Positions 35,649-44,369 of a stretch of 64,000 nucleotides of DNA are shown here, in pieces. This stretch comes from an uncultured Collinsella sp. (GTDB lineage Bacteria; Actinomycetota; Coriobacteriia; Coriobacteriales; Coriobacteriaceae), in NCBI GenBank assembly GCA_958415525.1, contig CATYZE010000002.1:1-64000 (forward strand), read 5' to 3'. The notes beneath the pieces were generated by a model that was not told where the DNA came from, ran no database searches, and was given only the letters and a program-made list of their open reading frames with translations. The position numbers were made by a program, and so were the translations under genes. How positions within the stretch are numbered: position 1 is the stretch's first letter; each line of letters begins with the position of its first letter.

Positions 35649-38399
35649 ATGTCTGACAAGCGCCGTACCTTTGCCGTTATCGACGGCAACTCGCTCATGC
35701 ACCGCGCCTTCCACGCCGTGCCGCCCACCATGAATGCGCCGGACGGTCGCCCCACCAACGCGATTTTTGGCTTCTTGAACATGTTCCTCAAGATGATCGA
35801 CGCCTTTAATCCCGACGGCGTGGTCGTGGCCTTTGACAAGGGCAAGCCGCGCGTGCGCATGGAGATGCTGCCGCAGTATAAGGCGCAGCGCCCACCGATG
35901 GACCCCGATCTGCATGCGCAGTTTCCCATGATTAAGGAGCTGCTCGAGGCCCTGAACGTGCCGATTCTGCAGTCCGAGGGCTGGGAGGGCGACGATATCC
36001 TGGGCACTATGGCGCGCTTGGGTGAGGAAGCCGGCTGCGACATGCTGCTGGTGACCGGCGACCGCGATATGTACCAGCTCGTTACCGAGCACGTCAACGT
36101 TGTGTCGACCCGCAAGGGCCTGTCCGATGTGGCGATCATGACGCCCGAGAGCGTGGACGATCTGTATCACGGCATCACGTCGGCGCTCGTGCCCGATTTT
36201 TATGGTCTGAAGGGCGACACGTCCGATAACATCCCCGGCGTGCCGGGCATCGGTCCCAAAAAGGCGAGCGCGCTTATCGCGCAATATGGCAGCCTGGACG
36301 AGGTCATCGCGCATGCCGACGAGGTCAAGGGCAAGATGGGTGAGAACCTGCGTGCTCACATTGACGACGCACTGCTGAGCCGCAAGGTCGCGACCATTCG
36401 CACCGATGCACCCGTCGGGCTCGATTTTGATGCGACGTCCTTCCCGGCGTTTTCTGCCGACGAGGTGTCCGCCGCGCTGGGCACGCTCGGCATTACCGCC
36501 ATGCAGAACCGCTTTTTGGCGCTGATTGGCGGCGAGGGTGGCGCTGCAGCTGCTGCCAGCACGTTTGAGATGCCAGCAGTTGTGCGTGCCGCTGCCGGTG
36601 ACGCCGAAGCGCTTGCTGCCACCGCTGCCGAGGTCGCCCGTGCGATCGAGGCCGGCGAGTGGATTGCCGCCGTGGTCGACGATGATAAGGAAGAGGGCGC
36701 ACTTTTCGGCCTGACGCGCACGCTGTGGCTGGCGACGTCCAAGGGCCTGTTCGCGCTCGAGGAAGCCGATGACGGCACGCCTGCCGCTGTCGAGGGCTTC
36801 AACTTCGTCCACGGCGTGATCGCCGGCGTACTTGCGCGCCTGTTTATGGAGGGCCGTGTGGCGAGCCCGGATACGAAGGCGCTGCTGCACGAGCTTTCGC
36901 CCATCGATTCTTCTGAGCCCGAGCTCATGGACCCGTTGTCAGTCGATTCTACGCGCATCTTCGATACCGTGGTGGCTGCCTATCTGCTGGATTCCGATCG
37001 TTCCGAGTTCGATGAGGCATATCTTGCCGATACCTATTTGCAGATGGCGTTGCCTGCGGCGCGCGGCGCAGAGGGTGCTGGTGAGAACGCTCCGGTGCCA
37101 GCCGCCCGTACTGCGGCCCTGACACTGGCGCTGGTCGCACCGCTGCGCGAGTGCATGGCCCGCGAGAATGCCGCCAATGTGTTCGATGGCATCGAGATGC
37201 CGCTCGTTCCGGTACTTGCCAAGATGGAGCGCGCGGGCATGCTCGTGGATCCCGATCGGCTGCGCAGCCTGTCCGAGGGTCTGGCGACCCAGATCACCGA
37301 GGTCGAGCGCAGCATTCGTGACCTGGCAGGCGACGAGACCTTTAACATCGGCAGCCCCATGCAGCTCTCGCACGTGCTGTTTGATGTTATGGGGCTTCCG
37401 ACCAAGGGCCTCAAAAAGACCAAGCGCGGCTACTATTCGACCAACGCCAAGGTGCTGAGCGACCTTGCCCGCGACCACGAGATCGTGCGCCTGATTTTGG
37501 ACTGGCGTGAGAAGTCCAAGATTAAGTCGACCTATCTGGACACGCTAGGTCCGCTGCGCCGTGGTGACGGGCGTGTGCACACCACGTACAACCAGACCAT
37601 CACCGCGACGGGGCGCCTGTCTTCGAGCGACCCCAATCTGCAAAACATTCCGACGCGCTCGGAGCTGGGGCGTACCGTCAAGACGGCGTTCTCGGCGGGC
37701 GAGGGAAGCGTCTTTTTGGCGGTGGACTACTCACAGATCGAGCTGCGCCTGCTCGCGCATCTTTCGGGCGACGAGCATCTGGTGCGCGCCTTCAACGAGG
37801 GCGAGGACTTCCATGCCGAGACGGCCGCGCGCGTATTTGGCGTCCAGGTATCCGAGGTAACGCCCGACCTGCGCAGCCGCGCCAAGGCCGTGAACTTTGG
37901 CATTGTGTATGGCCAGCAGGCCTACGGTCTGTCGCAGTCGCTGCACATCTCGATGGCCGAGGCGCGCGACATGATCGATCGCTACTACGAGGCCTACCCG
38001 GGCGTGCGCACGTTCCTCGACAACGTGGTGGCGCGTGCCAAGCAGACGGGCTACGCCGAGACCATGTACGGCCGCCGTCGCCATATTCCGGAGCTCAAAG
38101 CCAAAAACCCACAGCTCCGCGGCTTTGGTGAGCGCACGGCCATGAACCATCCCATGCAGGGCACCGCGGCTGACATCATCAAGATCGCCATGGCCCGTGT
38201 AAGCCGCCGCCTGGAAGAAGAGGGCTTTGCCGCCCACATGATCTTACAGGTGCACGACGAACTGGACTTTGAGTGCCCCGTCGACGAAGTCGAACGCCTC
38301 ACCGCCATGGTCCGCGACGTCATGGAACACGTAGTAGACCTCCGCGTGCCATTGATCGCCGAGGCCAGCACCGGCGTGACCTGGGCAGACGCCAAATAG
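35649..38399 (+). CDS. polA: DNA polymerase I (copy A)
   Basis: A 916-aa family A polymerase for gap filling and primer removal. The 5'-3' nuclease domain (about 1-300) includes VIDGNSLMHRAFHA, EGWEGDDILGT, VTGDRDMYQL and GVPGIGPKKASALI. The 3'-5' exonuclease-like domain (about 310-510) lacks a clear DxE site and is probably inactive. The polymerase domain includes DPNLQNIPTRSELGR, VDYSQIELRLLAHLSG near residue 693 and QVHDELDFE near residue 868. The ATG at 35649 has GAGG upstream. It is duplicated at 44370-47120. Confidence 0.96.
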   Translation: MSDKRRTFAVIDGNSLMHRAFHAVPPTMNAPDGRPTNAIFGFLNMFLKMIDAFNPDGVVVAFDKGKPRVRMEMLPQYKAQRPPMDPDLHAQFPMIKELLEALNVPILQSEGWEGDDILGTMARLGEEAGCDMLLVTGDRDMYQLVTEHVNVVSTRKGLSDVAIMTPESVDDLYHGITSALVPDFYGLKGDTSDNIPGVPGIGPKKASALIAQYGSLDEVIAHADEVKGKMGENLRAHIDDALLSRKVATIRTDAPVGLDFDATSFPAFSADEVSAALGTLGITAMQNRFLALIGGEGGAAAAASTFEMPAVVRAAAGDAEALAATAAEVARAIEAGEWIAAVVDDDKEEGALFGLTRTLWLATSKGLFALEEADDGTPAAVEGFNFVHGVIAGVLARLFMEGRVASPDTKALLHELSPIDSSEPELMDPLSVDSTRIFDTVVAAYLLDSDRSEFDEAYLADTYLQMALPAARGAEGAGENAPVPAARTAALTLALVAPLRECMARENAANVFDGIEMPLVPVLAKMERAGMLVDPDRLRSLSEGLATQITEVERSIRDLAGDETFNIGSPMQLSHVLFDVMGLPTKGLKKTKRGYYSTNAKVLSDLARDHEIVRLILDWREKSKIKSTYLDTLGPLRRGDGRVHTTYNQTITATGRLSSSDPNLQNIPTRSELGRTVKTAFSAGEGSVFLAVDYSQIELRLLAHLSGDEHLVRAFNEGEDFHAETAARVFGVQVSEVTPDLRSRAKAVNFGIVYGQQAYGLSQSLHISMAEARDMIDRYYEAYPGVRTFLDNVVARAKQTGYAETMYGRRRHIPELKAKNPQLRGFGERTAMNHPMQGTAADIIKIAMARVSRRLEEEGFAAHMILQVHDELDFECPVDEVERLTAMVRDVMEHVVDLRVPLIAEASTGVTWADAK

Positions 38400-38456
38400 G
38401 GAAGCACTCCGTAAGGCAAGCTCGCCCAAGACGCAAGCCCTCACATACTTAAGATT

Positions 38457-38487
38457 TGGGACAAACACTACTGATTAATTTGTCCCA
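38457..38487. repeat. Small hairpin TGGGACAAA/TTTGTCCCA, copy A
   Basis: A 9-bp perfect stem with a 13-base loop follows polA. A 31-nt relative with 24 matching positions lies at 59531-59561. Confidence 0.65.
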
Positions 38488-38500
38488 CAGTAACCAAAAC

Positions 38501-38535
38501 AGAGGGGAGCCCCTTCCAACAAGGAGCTCCCCTCT
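38501..38535 (+). terminator. Hairpin after polA, copy A
   Basis: AGAGGGGAGC and GCTCCCCTCT pair, with an inner CCTT/AAGG stem. Only a weak T tract follows, so termination is probable but not certain. Confidence 0.6.
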
Positions 38536-38571
38536 GCTCAAATCATTTCAGCTAAGTATCCAGACACTCAA

Positions 38572-38766
38572 GACGCCATCTTGGCGGCAGGAAAGTAAAC
38601 CTAGGGCCTGGCCGGGCGGCACGGGTTAACTTTTCGTAGATTCCGCACGCAAAGAAAGCCACTTAATGTGGCTTTCGTCTTGCGCAGGACCTGACCGAGC
38701 GAAAAGTTATCCCGTGCCGCCCGGCCAGGCCCGATGGGACGGCTACCGAGCCGCCAAGATGGCGTC
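38572..38766. repeat. Large three-tier inverted repeat, copy A
   Basis: Three nested perfect or near-perfect stems span 195 bases. The outer arms are 38572-38588 and 38750-38766 (17 bp, perfect). The middle arms are 38604-38636 and 38700-38732 (32 of 33 positions). The inner arms are GAAAGCCAC/GTGGCTTTC (38654-38662 and 38668-38676). The outer right arm lies in the last codons of the HAD gene. It fills most of the polA-HAD gap (38400-38742), which holds no other gene. Confidence 0.9.
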
Positions 38767-39570
38767 GATGAGCGTCAGTACGCCCCCGTCGTTGTTGCTC
38801 GGAATGCGCCACTTGGCGTGCGCGTTCATATGCTCCTCGGCATTGTCCACGATAAAGCTATGCCCGACGCGCTCGAGCATGGGAATATCGTTGTAGGTGT
38901 CGCCCACGGCGGCAGCGTCGGCGATATCGATGCCCAGGTGCTCGCACAAATGCGCCACGCCCGAACCCTTGTCGACGCCCAGGTTCATAAAGTCGATCCA
39001 CTCGCGGCCCGCATTGGTGACGTAGAGCTGATCCGAGAACGCGGGGCTATAGGTCTCGCGGAATGCGGGCTCGGCATCGTAGGCAGGGAAAAAGACCGAG
39101 ATCTTATTGGACTCGATATCAAGGCCCTCAAAGGTGTCGACATAGTTGATCGTGTTGTAGTACACGCTGATCTCGTCGTGGTACTGATGGTCGCGGGCGA
39201 GCACATAGAACTCGTCGTAGCAGCACAGGACGGGAACGGCGCGCGGGTCCTCCGAGGCACGAGCGAGCACCTGCTGATACAGCGCCACATCGATGTTGCT
39301 CTTATAGATATAGCTGCCGCGATAGATGACGCAGGCTCCGTTGTCGGGACAAAAAGCAAGGCGGTTCTTAATACCCTCGAACATCTCCTCGAGCTTGGGG
39401 GCAGGGCGTCCGCTGGCGGGGCAGAACACGATGCCAGCCTCGGCGAGCTTGTCCAGGCGCTCGTCGAGGCCCTGGGGTAGTACACGCTCGTCGGTGAGAA
39501 GCGTCTTGTCCATATCAACGGCGAGAATCTTAATGCTGCCGATATTGGTGTCCGATTCGTAAGTTTGCAT
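38743..39570 (-). CDS. Cof-type HAD-IIB sugar/nucleotide phosphatase (copy A)
   Basis: A 275-aa HAD hydrolase. Motif I is ILAVDMDKTLLTDE with the nucleophilic and acid/base aspartates. FCPASGRPAPKLEEM is motif II with the Cof-style loop. IADAAAVGDTYNDIPMLE is motif IV near residue 230. A C2B cap lies between motifs II and IV. It dephosphorylates small metabolites; the substrate cannot be told. The last codons form the right arm of the long inverted repeat. It is duplicated at 47464-48291. Confidence 0.9.
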   Translation of the reverse strand: MQTYESDTNIGSIKILAVDMDKTLLTDERVLPQGLDERLDKLAEAGIVFCPASGRPAPKLEEMFEGIKNRLAFCPDNGACVIYRGSYIYKSNIDVALYQQVLARASEDPRAVPVLCCYDEFYVLARDHQYHDEISVYYNTINYVDTFEGLDIESNKISVFFPAYDAEPAFRETYSPAFSDQLYVTNAGREWIDFMNLGVDKGSGVAHLCEHLGIDIADAAAVGDTYNDIPMLERVGHSFIVDNAEEHMNAHAKWRIPSNNDGGVLTLIDAILAAR

Positions 39571-39713
39571 AAAAGCGCGCCTTTCGTTTCAAAATTGTTT
39601 CAGACGTTATAACCATCAACCAGTAACCGAGCGTATTGTCGCAGGAACGGAGCGTATTTGCACTGCAATTCACAAAGTAATGAAAAAACTTTTCAGAAAT
39701 TTGAATTTGTCGC

Positions 39714-39741
39714 TTGTGCTGCTGGCACTTTAGCGTAATAT
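39714..39741 (+). promoter_or_regulatory. Candidate promoter of the argG leader, copy A
   Basis: TTGTGC (39714-39719), a 16-nt spacer and TAATAT (39736-39741) lie about 100 bases before the leader peptide. The region is AT-rich compared with its surroundings. Confidence 0.5.
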
Positions 39742-39844
39742 AGCGAACATCGAAAACGGAGACGGAAGAACAACCGCTTACCGAGGAAAAGGTACCGTTT
39801 GCGATATTTGAATTGCGCCCGGCGATACGTGAAAGGAGAGGCAG

Positions 39845-39919
39845 ATGCAGTTCGTAAAGATCATCACCACTGCAGACAATGCCATCCGACGCCAGCGCGC
39901 AATTTCCCGACGACGATAA
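39845..39919 (+). CDS. Arginine-rich argG leader peptide (copy A)
   Basis: A 24-codon frame encoding MQFVKIITTADNAIRRQRAISRRR (shown in parts: MQFVKIITTADNAI and RRQRAISRRR). Six of its last eleven codons are arginine, four of them CGA, which is scarce in the neighbouring genes. AAGGAG lies 6 bases before the ATG. It ends 205 bases before argG. The last Arg codons and the stop form the left side of a 6-bp hairpin next to a terminator-like hairpin. This is the expected layout of a ribosome-stalling attenuator that senses arginine. The function is inferred; no homologue was checked. Confidence 0.75.
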   Translation: MQFVKIITTADNAIRRQRAISRRR

Positions 39920-39967
39920 CAATCGTCTCTGTTCGTATGGGGTGAAATGCCCCAACAGAGTCATTTT
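39912..39967 (+). promoter_or_regulatory. Candidate arginine attenuator of argG, copy A
   Basis: The first hairpin is GACGAT (39912-39917)/ATCGTC (39922-39927), made of the leader's last Arg codons and stop. The second is CTCTGTT (39927-39933)/AACAGAG (39954-39960) with inner GGGG/CCCC, followed by TCATTTT. The shared base at 39927 makes the two stems compete slightly. The T tract is weak. Confidence 0.6.
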
Positions 39968-40124
39968 GAGGTCGTTGGGTTTTAGCACGACATTGCTGCA
40001 TGTTTCTAGGGCATGTATGTGCTGATTTTTGCTATTTAACCTGATATTGCACGGTTTTTGACCTTGAAATGACTTGCAACTGACCGATGTTCTAACTAGC
40101 TACCAAGGGCGAAAGGAAACAGCC

Positions 40125-41351
40125 ATGAGCAAGGAAAAAGTCGTTCTCGCATATTCCGGTGGTCTTGATACATCCGTATGTGTCAAGTGGCTCCAGGACG
40201 AAAAGAATCTCGATGTCGTTTGCGTCTGCGGCAACGTGGGCCAGGAGGAGACCGGCCTGGACGCCAAGAAGCAGAAGGCCCTCGACCTGGGCGTTCTGGA
40301 TTGTCAGGTGCTCGACCTGCGCGACGAGTTCTCCGATGAGTTCCTGACCAAGGCCATCGCTGCCAACTCCATGTACGAGAACAAGTATCCGCTGCTCTCT
40401 GCTCTGTCCCGTCCGCTGCTTGCCAAGAAGCTCGTCGAGGTCGCTCACGAGTTTGGCGCCACGTATGTCGCCCACGGCTGCACCGGCAAGGGCAACGACC
40501 AGGTTCGTTTTGAGGCTGCCGTCAAGGCCCTCGACCCTGAGCTTAAGGTTATCGCCCCGGTTCGCGAGTGGGATCTGAAGTGCCGTCCCGACGAGGTCGC
40601 CTACGCCCACGCCCACAACGTGCCGGTTCCCGAGGGTGCCAACGACAACCCCTATTCCATCGACGACAACCTGTGGGGTCGCGCCATCGAGTGCGGTCAC
40701 CTGGAGGATCCCTGGAACGAGCCGCTCGACGACGCCTGGGTTATGACCAAGAATCCCGAGGACACGCCCGACACCCCGACGTATACCGAGATTGAGTTTG
40801 AGGCCGGCAAGCCCGTCGCCGTCGACGGCAAGAAGATGAAACTCTCCGAGATCGTCATCGCCCTCAACAAGATTTCGGGCGACAACGGCTTTGGCCGTCT
40901 CGACCTGGTTGAGGACCGTCTGGTGGGCCTCAAGAGCCGCGAGTGCTACGAGGTTCCCGGCGCCCTGACGCTCATCACCGCCCATAAGGCGCTTGAGGAC
41001 ATCTGTGTCGAGGGCGACCTGCTCAAGACCAAGATTAAGCTCGAGCAGGATTGGGCCACCGCCGTGTACAATGGCCAGTGGTACAGCCCGCTCAAAAACG
41101 CGCTCGACGCCTTTATGGCTGATACCCAGAAGTTCGTGACCGGTACCGTCCGCCTGAAGTTCTTTAAGGGTAACTGCCATGTCGTTGGCCGCAAGAGCCC
41201 CTTCAGCCTCTACGACTACGGTCTGGCTACCTACGATCGCGACACCACGTTTGACGAGAAGGCCAGCGCCGGCTTTATCGAGATCGATACGCTGTCGCTC
41301 AAGACGTGGGCAAAGGTCCAGGGCCCCAGCTCTGCTGCCGCCCAGGCCTAG
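40125..41351 (+). CDS. argG: Argininosuccinate synthase (copy A)
   Basis: A 408-aa enzyme joining citrulline and aspartate with ATP to give argininosuccinate. The N-type ATP loop VVLAYSGGLDTSVCVKW starts at residue 6. THGCTGKGNDQVRFE-like AHGCTGKGNDQVRF, the aspartate/citrulline-site ENPYSIDDNLWGR-like NDNPYSIDDNLWGRAIECG (in parts) and KSRECYEVPGA are conserved. GAAAGGAAA precedes the ATG. An arginine-rich leader lies upstream and a terminator downstream. It is duplicated at 48846-50072. Confidence 0.96.
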   Translation: MSKEKVVLAYSGGLDTSVCVKWLQDEKNLDVVCVCGNVGQEETGLDAKKQKALDLGVLDCQVLDLRDEFSDEFLTKAIAANSMYENKYPLLSALSRPLLAKKLVEVAHEFGATYVAHGCTGKGNDQVRFEAAVKALDPELKVIAPVREWDLKCRPDEVAYAHAHNVPVPEGANDNPYSIDDNLWGRAIECGHLEDPWNEPLDDAWVMTKNPEDTPDTPTYTEIEFEAGKPVAVDGKKMKLSEIVIALNKISGDNGFGRLDLVEDRLVGLKSRECYEVPGALTLITAHKALEDICVEGDLLKTKIKLEQDWATAVYNGQWYSPLKNALDAFMADTQKFVTGTVRLKFFKGNCHVVGRKSPFSLYDYGLATYDRDTTFDEKASAGFIEIDTLSLKTWAKVQGPSSAAAQA

Positions 41352-41504
41352 CGCCTCCCTCCCTTGGTATCCGCGCGGCCCATCCGCGTGATACATAACG
41401 GGCGCACGGGGTCCCTACCTTTCGTTATGCTTGCTGACACTTCTTAACATCGGTGGCCCCTACGTTCCGCCCGCATATATGATGCCGCGTCTGCGGCTGA
41501 GTCC

Positions 41505-41541
41505 GAGCCCCGCCGGGGTTGTCCGGCGGGGCTCTTTCTAT
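41505..41541 (+). terminator. Terminator after argG, copy A
   Basis: A perfect 12-bp stem GAGCCCCGCCGG/CCGGCGGGGCTC with loop GGTTGT is followed by TTTCTAT. Confidence 0.92.
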
Positions 41542-41584
41542 CAATTTGTCGGCCTTGCGCCTATATATATGAGGAGTATCCATT

Positions 41585-41635
41585 ATGTTCAATGCTATCG
41601 CGCATGCTTTACTTTCCCTCGCGCGTGACGTTTGA
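41585..41635 (+). pseudogene. Truncated 5' end of the 56-aa gene at the duplication junction
   Basis: The first 13 codons match the intact gene at 50306. The duplication junction then changes the sequence, and a stop follows after three new codons (16 aa in all). The GAGGAG ribosome site is intact. It is a by-product of the duplication. Confidence 0.8.
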
Positions 41636-41828
41636 CGCATCGCTCAAGACGCTGACGGTCGAGCTCAAAGATCAAGGGGATGTGCCCACGACCATGGATA
41701 TCGCCCTGACGGAATGGCGCCTGGAGCCCCCGTCGGGCGTTAAGGTGTCCGAGGTGGAGTGTGTCAAGATTGCCTATCAGGACGGCTCGACAAATGAAAT
41801 TGCCAAAGCCGATGGCTTGGCGGAATAG
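41621..41828 (+). pseudogene. 3' fragment of the hypothetical membrane protein gene
   Basis: The last 68 codons of the gene at 32592-33107 are repeated here without its start, ribosome site or membrane helix. An in-frame ATG at 41592 in the joined sequence would give a 78-aa hybrid (MLSRMLYFPS plus the fragment). That ATG overlaps the truncated small gene in another frame, and a stable product is unlikely. Confidence 0.85.
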
Positions 41829-41867
41829 ACGCCGTGCCTAGGCGGCACATTCAAAGGTAGCGCGGTC

Positions 41868-42674
41868 CTACAAAGCCTGTTCGTTCAGGAAGACCAAAGT
41901 GTTTTTATTTGAAAGCTCGGGAAAGTGACGATAACCAACGTCGAACGCGGTGAGCCCGCTTGCATCCTCCAGCTTGTTTTCTGCCATCCACCGCACCATG
42001 GAGCCGCGTGCCTTTTTGCTGGCGGTCGAGCGCTGGATGGGCTTGCCGTTGCGGATGCCTTCGCCAAAGAGGCATGTGACGACCGTGGCATCGGTGGTGA
42101 GGCGGGGCAGAACGGCTTTGGCGTATTCCGCACTGGCGAGGTTGACGATCGTAGCGTTGGAGCCCGCCGGGGCGATAGCCTGCGCGAGCTTGTCGCTCCA
42201 AAACGCGTAGAGGTCTCGGGCATCGTCAACGGCGAGCTTCGCGCCCATTTCCAGCCGATACGGTTCGACGGCATGAAAGGGGCGTACGCATCCGTAAAGG
42301 CCCGAGAGGATCCACAGATGGTCTTGCAGCCATGCGAGCTGTGCGGAATCCATCACCTCGGGCGCCATGCTCTGGTATTGAATGCCGTGATAGGACATGA
42401 CGGCAGGGGAGAGGTGACGGGCGAGTGCGGGATTGTCGAGATCGCCGTTTCCCAAGATGGGCCCGAACTCATGCAGGGTGTTGAGGCAAGGCCCCAGCAG
42501 TTTGTCACTCACGTTCCATAGCGCCTGCAGACCGCCGCTGCCTTCATTCTGTTCGATATCTAGCAGTGCGCGGTGGAGGCGAGCCGTCTCGTGCACAAAA
42601 GGTGGAATGCCCAGGACTTCAAAAGCATCTTGGGCCGCGCGCATCTGCTTGGCGGGCGAAATGATGACCTGCAG
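41868..42674 (-). CDS. yaaA: YaaA family protein (copy B)
   Basis: The translation is identical to copy A at 33147-33953, including the absence of an ATG before VIISPAKQM. CTG at 42674 or ATA at 42677 is the likely start. Its convergent neighbour here is the broken 3' fragment at 41621-41828 rather than the intact hypothetical gene. Confidence 0.85.
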   Translation of the reverse strand: MQVIISPAKQMRAAQDAFEVLGIPPFVHETARLHRALLDIEQNEGSGGLQALWNVSDKLLGPCLNTLHEFGPILGNGDLDNPALARHLSPAVMSYHGIQYQSMAPEVMDSAQLAWLQDHLWILSGLYGCVRPFHAVEPYRLEMGAKLAVDDARDLYAFWSDKLAQAIAPAGSNATIVNLASAEYAKAVLPRLTTDATVVTCLFGEGIRNGKPIQRSTASKKARGSMVRWMAENKLEDASGLTAFDVGYRHFPELSNKNTLVFLNEQAL

Positions 42675-42703
42675 TATGGACTCTCCTCTGCCAAATAAAG
42701 AAG

Positions 42704-42766
42704 TTGCGGTGGAATAGTTCCTGTTTGGCCTGTTAGTAGGCTTATTTAGGAACTATTTCACCGCAA
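42704..42766. repeat. TTGCGGTGRAATAG-type hairpin, copy B
   Basis: The same as 33983-34045, shifted by 8,721 bases. It lies again between the aminopeptidase and yaaA. Confidence 0.85.
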
Positions 42767-42805
42767 GTTATGAAGGGCTGGTTGGGCTCGCTTTGCGAGG
42801 GTTGG

Positions 42806-44203
42806 TTAGGCGCGCTCGATGAAGGCCTTGTAGCCGCGATAGGCCTCGTAGATATCGGCCTTGTTGGCGACCTCCCACAGGGCGTGCATGGACAGGACGG
42901 CAACGCCGGAGTCGATGACGTTCATGCCGTACTCGGCCATGATGTAGGCGATGGTGCCGCCGCCGCCCGCGTTGACGCGACCGAGCTCGCAGGTCTGGAA
43001 GTCTACGCCCGCTTCGTCCATGATGTCGCGGATGAGCGCCATGTACTCGGCATCGGCATCGTTGGAGCCACCCTTGCCGCGGCTGCCCGTGTACTTGTTA
43101 AAGCACAGGCCGCGACCCATAAAGGCGGCGTTCTTGGTCTCGAACTTGCCGGCGTAGCCCGGATCGAAGCCGGCGGACACGTCGGAGGAGAGCATGCGGC
43201 TGCGAGCGAGTGCGCGGCGCAGGGCCAGCGGGCTGTCCTCGCCGGCGAGCGTCATGATCTCGGCGACGGTGTTCTCGAAGAAGCGGCTCGTCATGCCGGT
43301 GGCGCCCACGGAGCCGATCTCCTCCTTGTCGACGATGAGCGTGATGCTCGTGCGCTCGACATCAGCGACATTGATCTGGGCGAGCATGGACGGATAGGCG
43401 CAGACGCGGTCGTCGTGGCCATAGCCCAAGATCATGGAGCGGTCGAGACCCATGTCGCGGGCCGGGCCGGCGGGCACGACCTCGATCTCGGCGGAGAGGA
43501 AGTCCTCCTCCTCGACGCCGTACTGCTCCTTGAGGATGTCCAGGAACATTTGCTTGACGGGCTCCTTGGGAGCGTCCTTGTCGTCCTCGTCAAACTTGAC
43601 GGGGCGGCCACCCACGATCACGTCGAGGATCTCGGCGTCGACGGCGTCCTTGGCGGGCTTGGCCATCTGCTCGCTCGAAAGATGGATCAGCAGGTCGGAG
43701 ATGGTAAAGACCGGGTCGTCTGCCTTGTCACCAATGTTGATGTCGACGGTGGTGCCGTCCTTTTTGCAGATGACGCCCACGAGTGCGAGCGGGGAGGCGA
43801 CCCAGTGATAGCTCTTGACACCGCCATAGTAGTGCGTGTCGAGGTAGGCCATGTCGCCGGCCTCGAAGGCGGGGTTCTGCTTAAGGTCCAGGCGCGGCGA
43901 GTCCACGTGGGCGCCCAGGATGTTAAAGCCCTGCTCGAGCGGGGCGCAGCCCAGGTTGACGAGCATGAGGTCCTTGCCGTGGTTGGCGGCGTAGACCTTG
44001 TCGCCGGCCTTGAGCGCGCGGCCCTCGGCGATCACGGTCTCCAGATTGACGTAGCCCGCCTCCTCGGCCATCTTGATGCCGGCCTTGACGCACAGGCGCT
44101 CGGTCTTGTTCTCGCTCAAAAACTGCTTATAGCCGCGGCAAAGCTCCTCGAGCTCCTCGATCTGCTGCGGTGTGTACTTTTTCCATGCGCAGGGACGCTC
44201 CAT
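42806..44203 (-). CDS. M18 family zinc aminopeptidase (copy B)
   Basis: A 465-aa protein identical to copy A at 34085-35482. All metal and catalytic motifs (GAHVDSPRLDLK, DKEEIGSVGATG) are intact, so both copies should be active. The upstream ribosome site is kept as well. Confidence 0.92.
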   Translation of the reverse strand: MERPCAWKKYTPQQIEELEELCRGYKQFLSENKTERLCVKAGIKMAEEAGYVNLETVIAEGRALKAGDKVYAANHGKDLMLVNLGCAPLEQGFNILGAHVDSPRLDLKQNPAFEAGDMAYLDTHYYGGVKSYHWVASPLALVGVICKKDGTTVDINIGDKADDPVFTISDLLIHLSSEQMAKPAKDAVDAEILDVIVGGRPVKFDEDDKDAPKEPVKQMFLDILKEQYGVEEEDFLSAEIEVVPAGPARDMGLDRSMILGYGHDDRVCAYPSMLAQINVADVERTSITLIVDKEEIGSVGATGMTSRFFENTVAEIMTLAGEDSPLALRRALARSRMLSSDVSAGFDPGYAGKFETKNAAFMGRGLCFNKYTGSRGKGGSNDADAEYMALIRDIMDEAGVDFQTCELGRVNAGGGGTIAYIMAEYGMNVIDSGVAVLSMHALWEVANKADIYEAYRGYKAFIERA

Positions 44204-44369
44204 GACGCAGGCTCCTTTCGGATCGATCGTGCTGGTTGATGTACCGTGAGTCATCGTATCACGCGCGGGCGTGCGGCGGCGGGGGAGCTTGATGTGCGGT
44301 GGCCGCGGGGCGGGGAGCGTGTAAACTGGTGTGAGCAAACCGTGCCCAGCCCAAAGCGAGGTATTCAAT

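Larger units (their letters stand above)
32900..41620. repeat. Tandem duplication, unit A (8,721 bp)
   Basis: Bases 32900-41620 recur at 41621-50341 with an offset of 8,721. Every open frame in the unit has an identical translation in both copies, and the sequence lines compared are identical. The left edge lies inside the hypothetical gene at 32592. The right edge lies inside the small gene that is intact at 50306. The edges share GCGC (32900-32903, 41621-41624, 50342-50345). No IS element or long repeat borders it. Confidence 0.95.

Noticed and set aside
35538..36890. 450-codon minus-strand frame and its copy at 44259-45611
   Set aside because: Antisense to polA, His/Arg-rich, and without a ribosome site or recognisable motif.
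39571..39844. ArgR (ARG box) operator before the argG leader
   Set aside because: AT-rich stretches resemble half-sites, but I could not find a convincing 18-bp palindromic ARG box.
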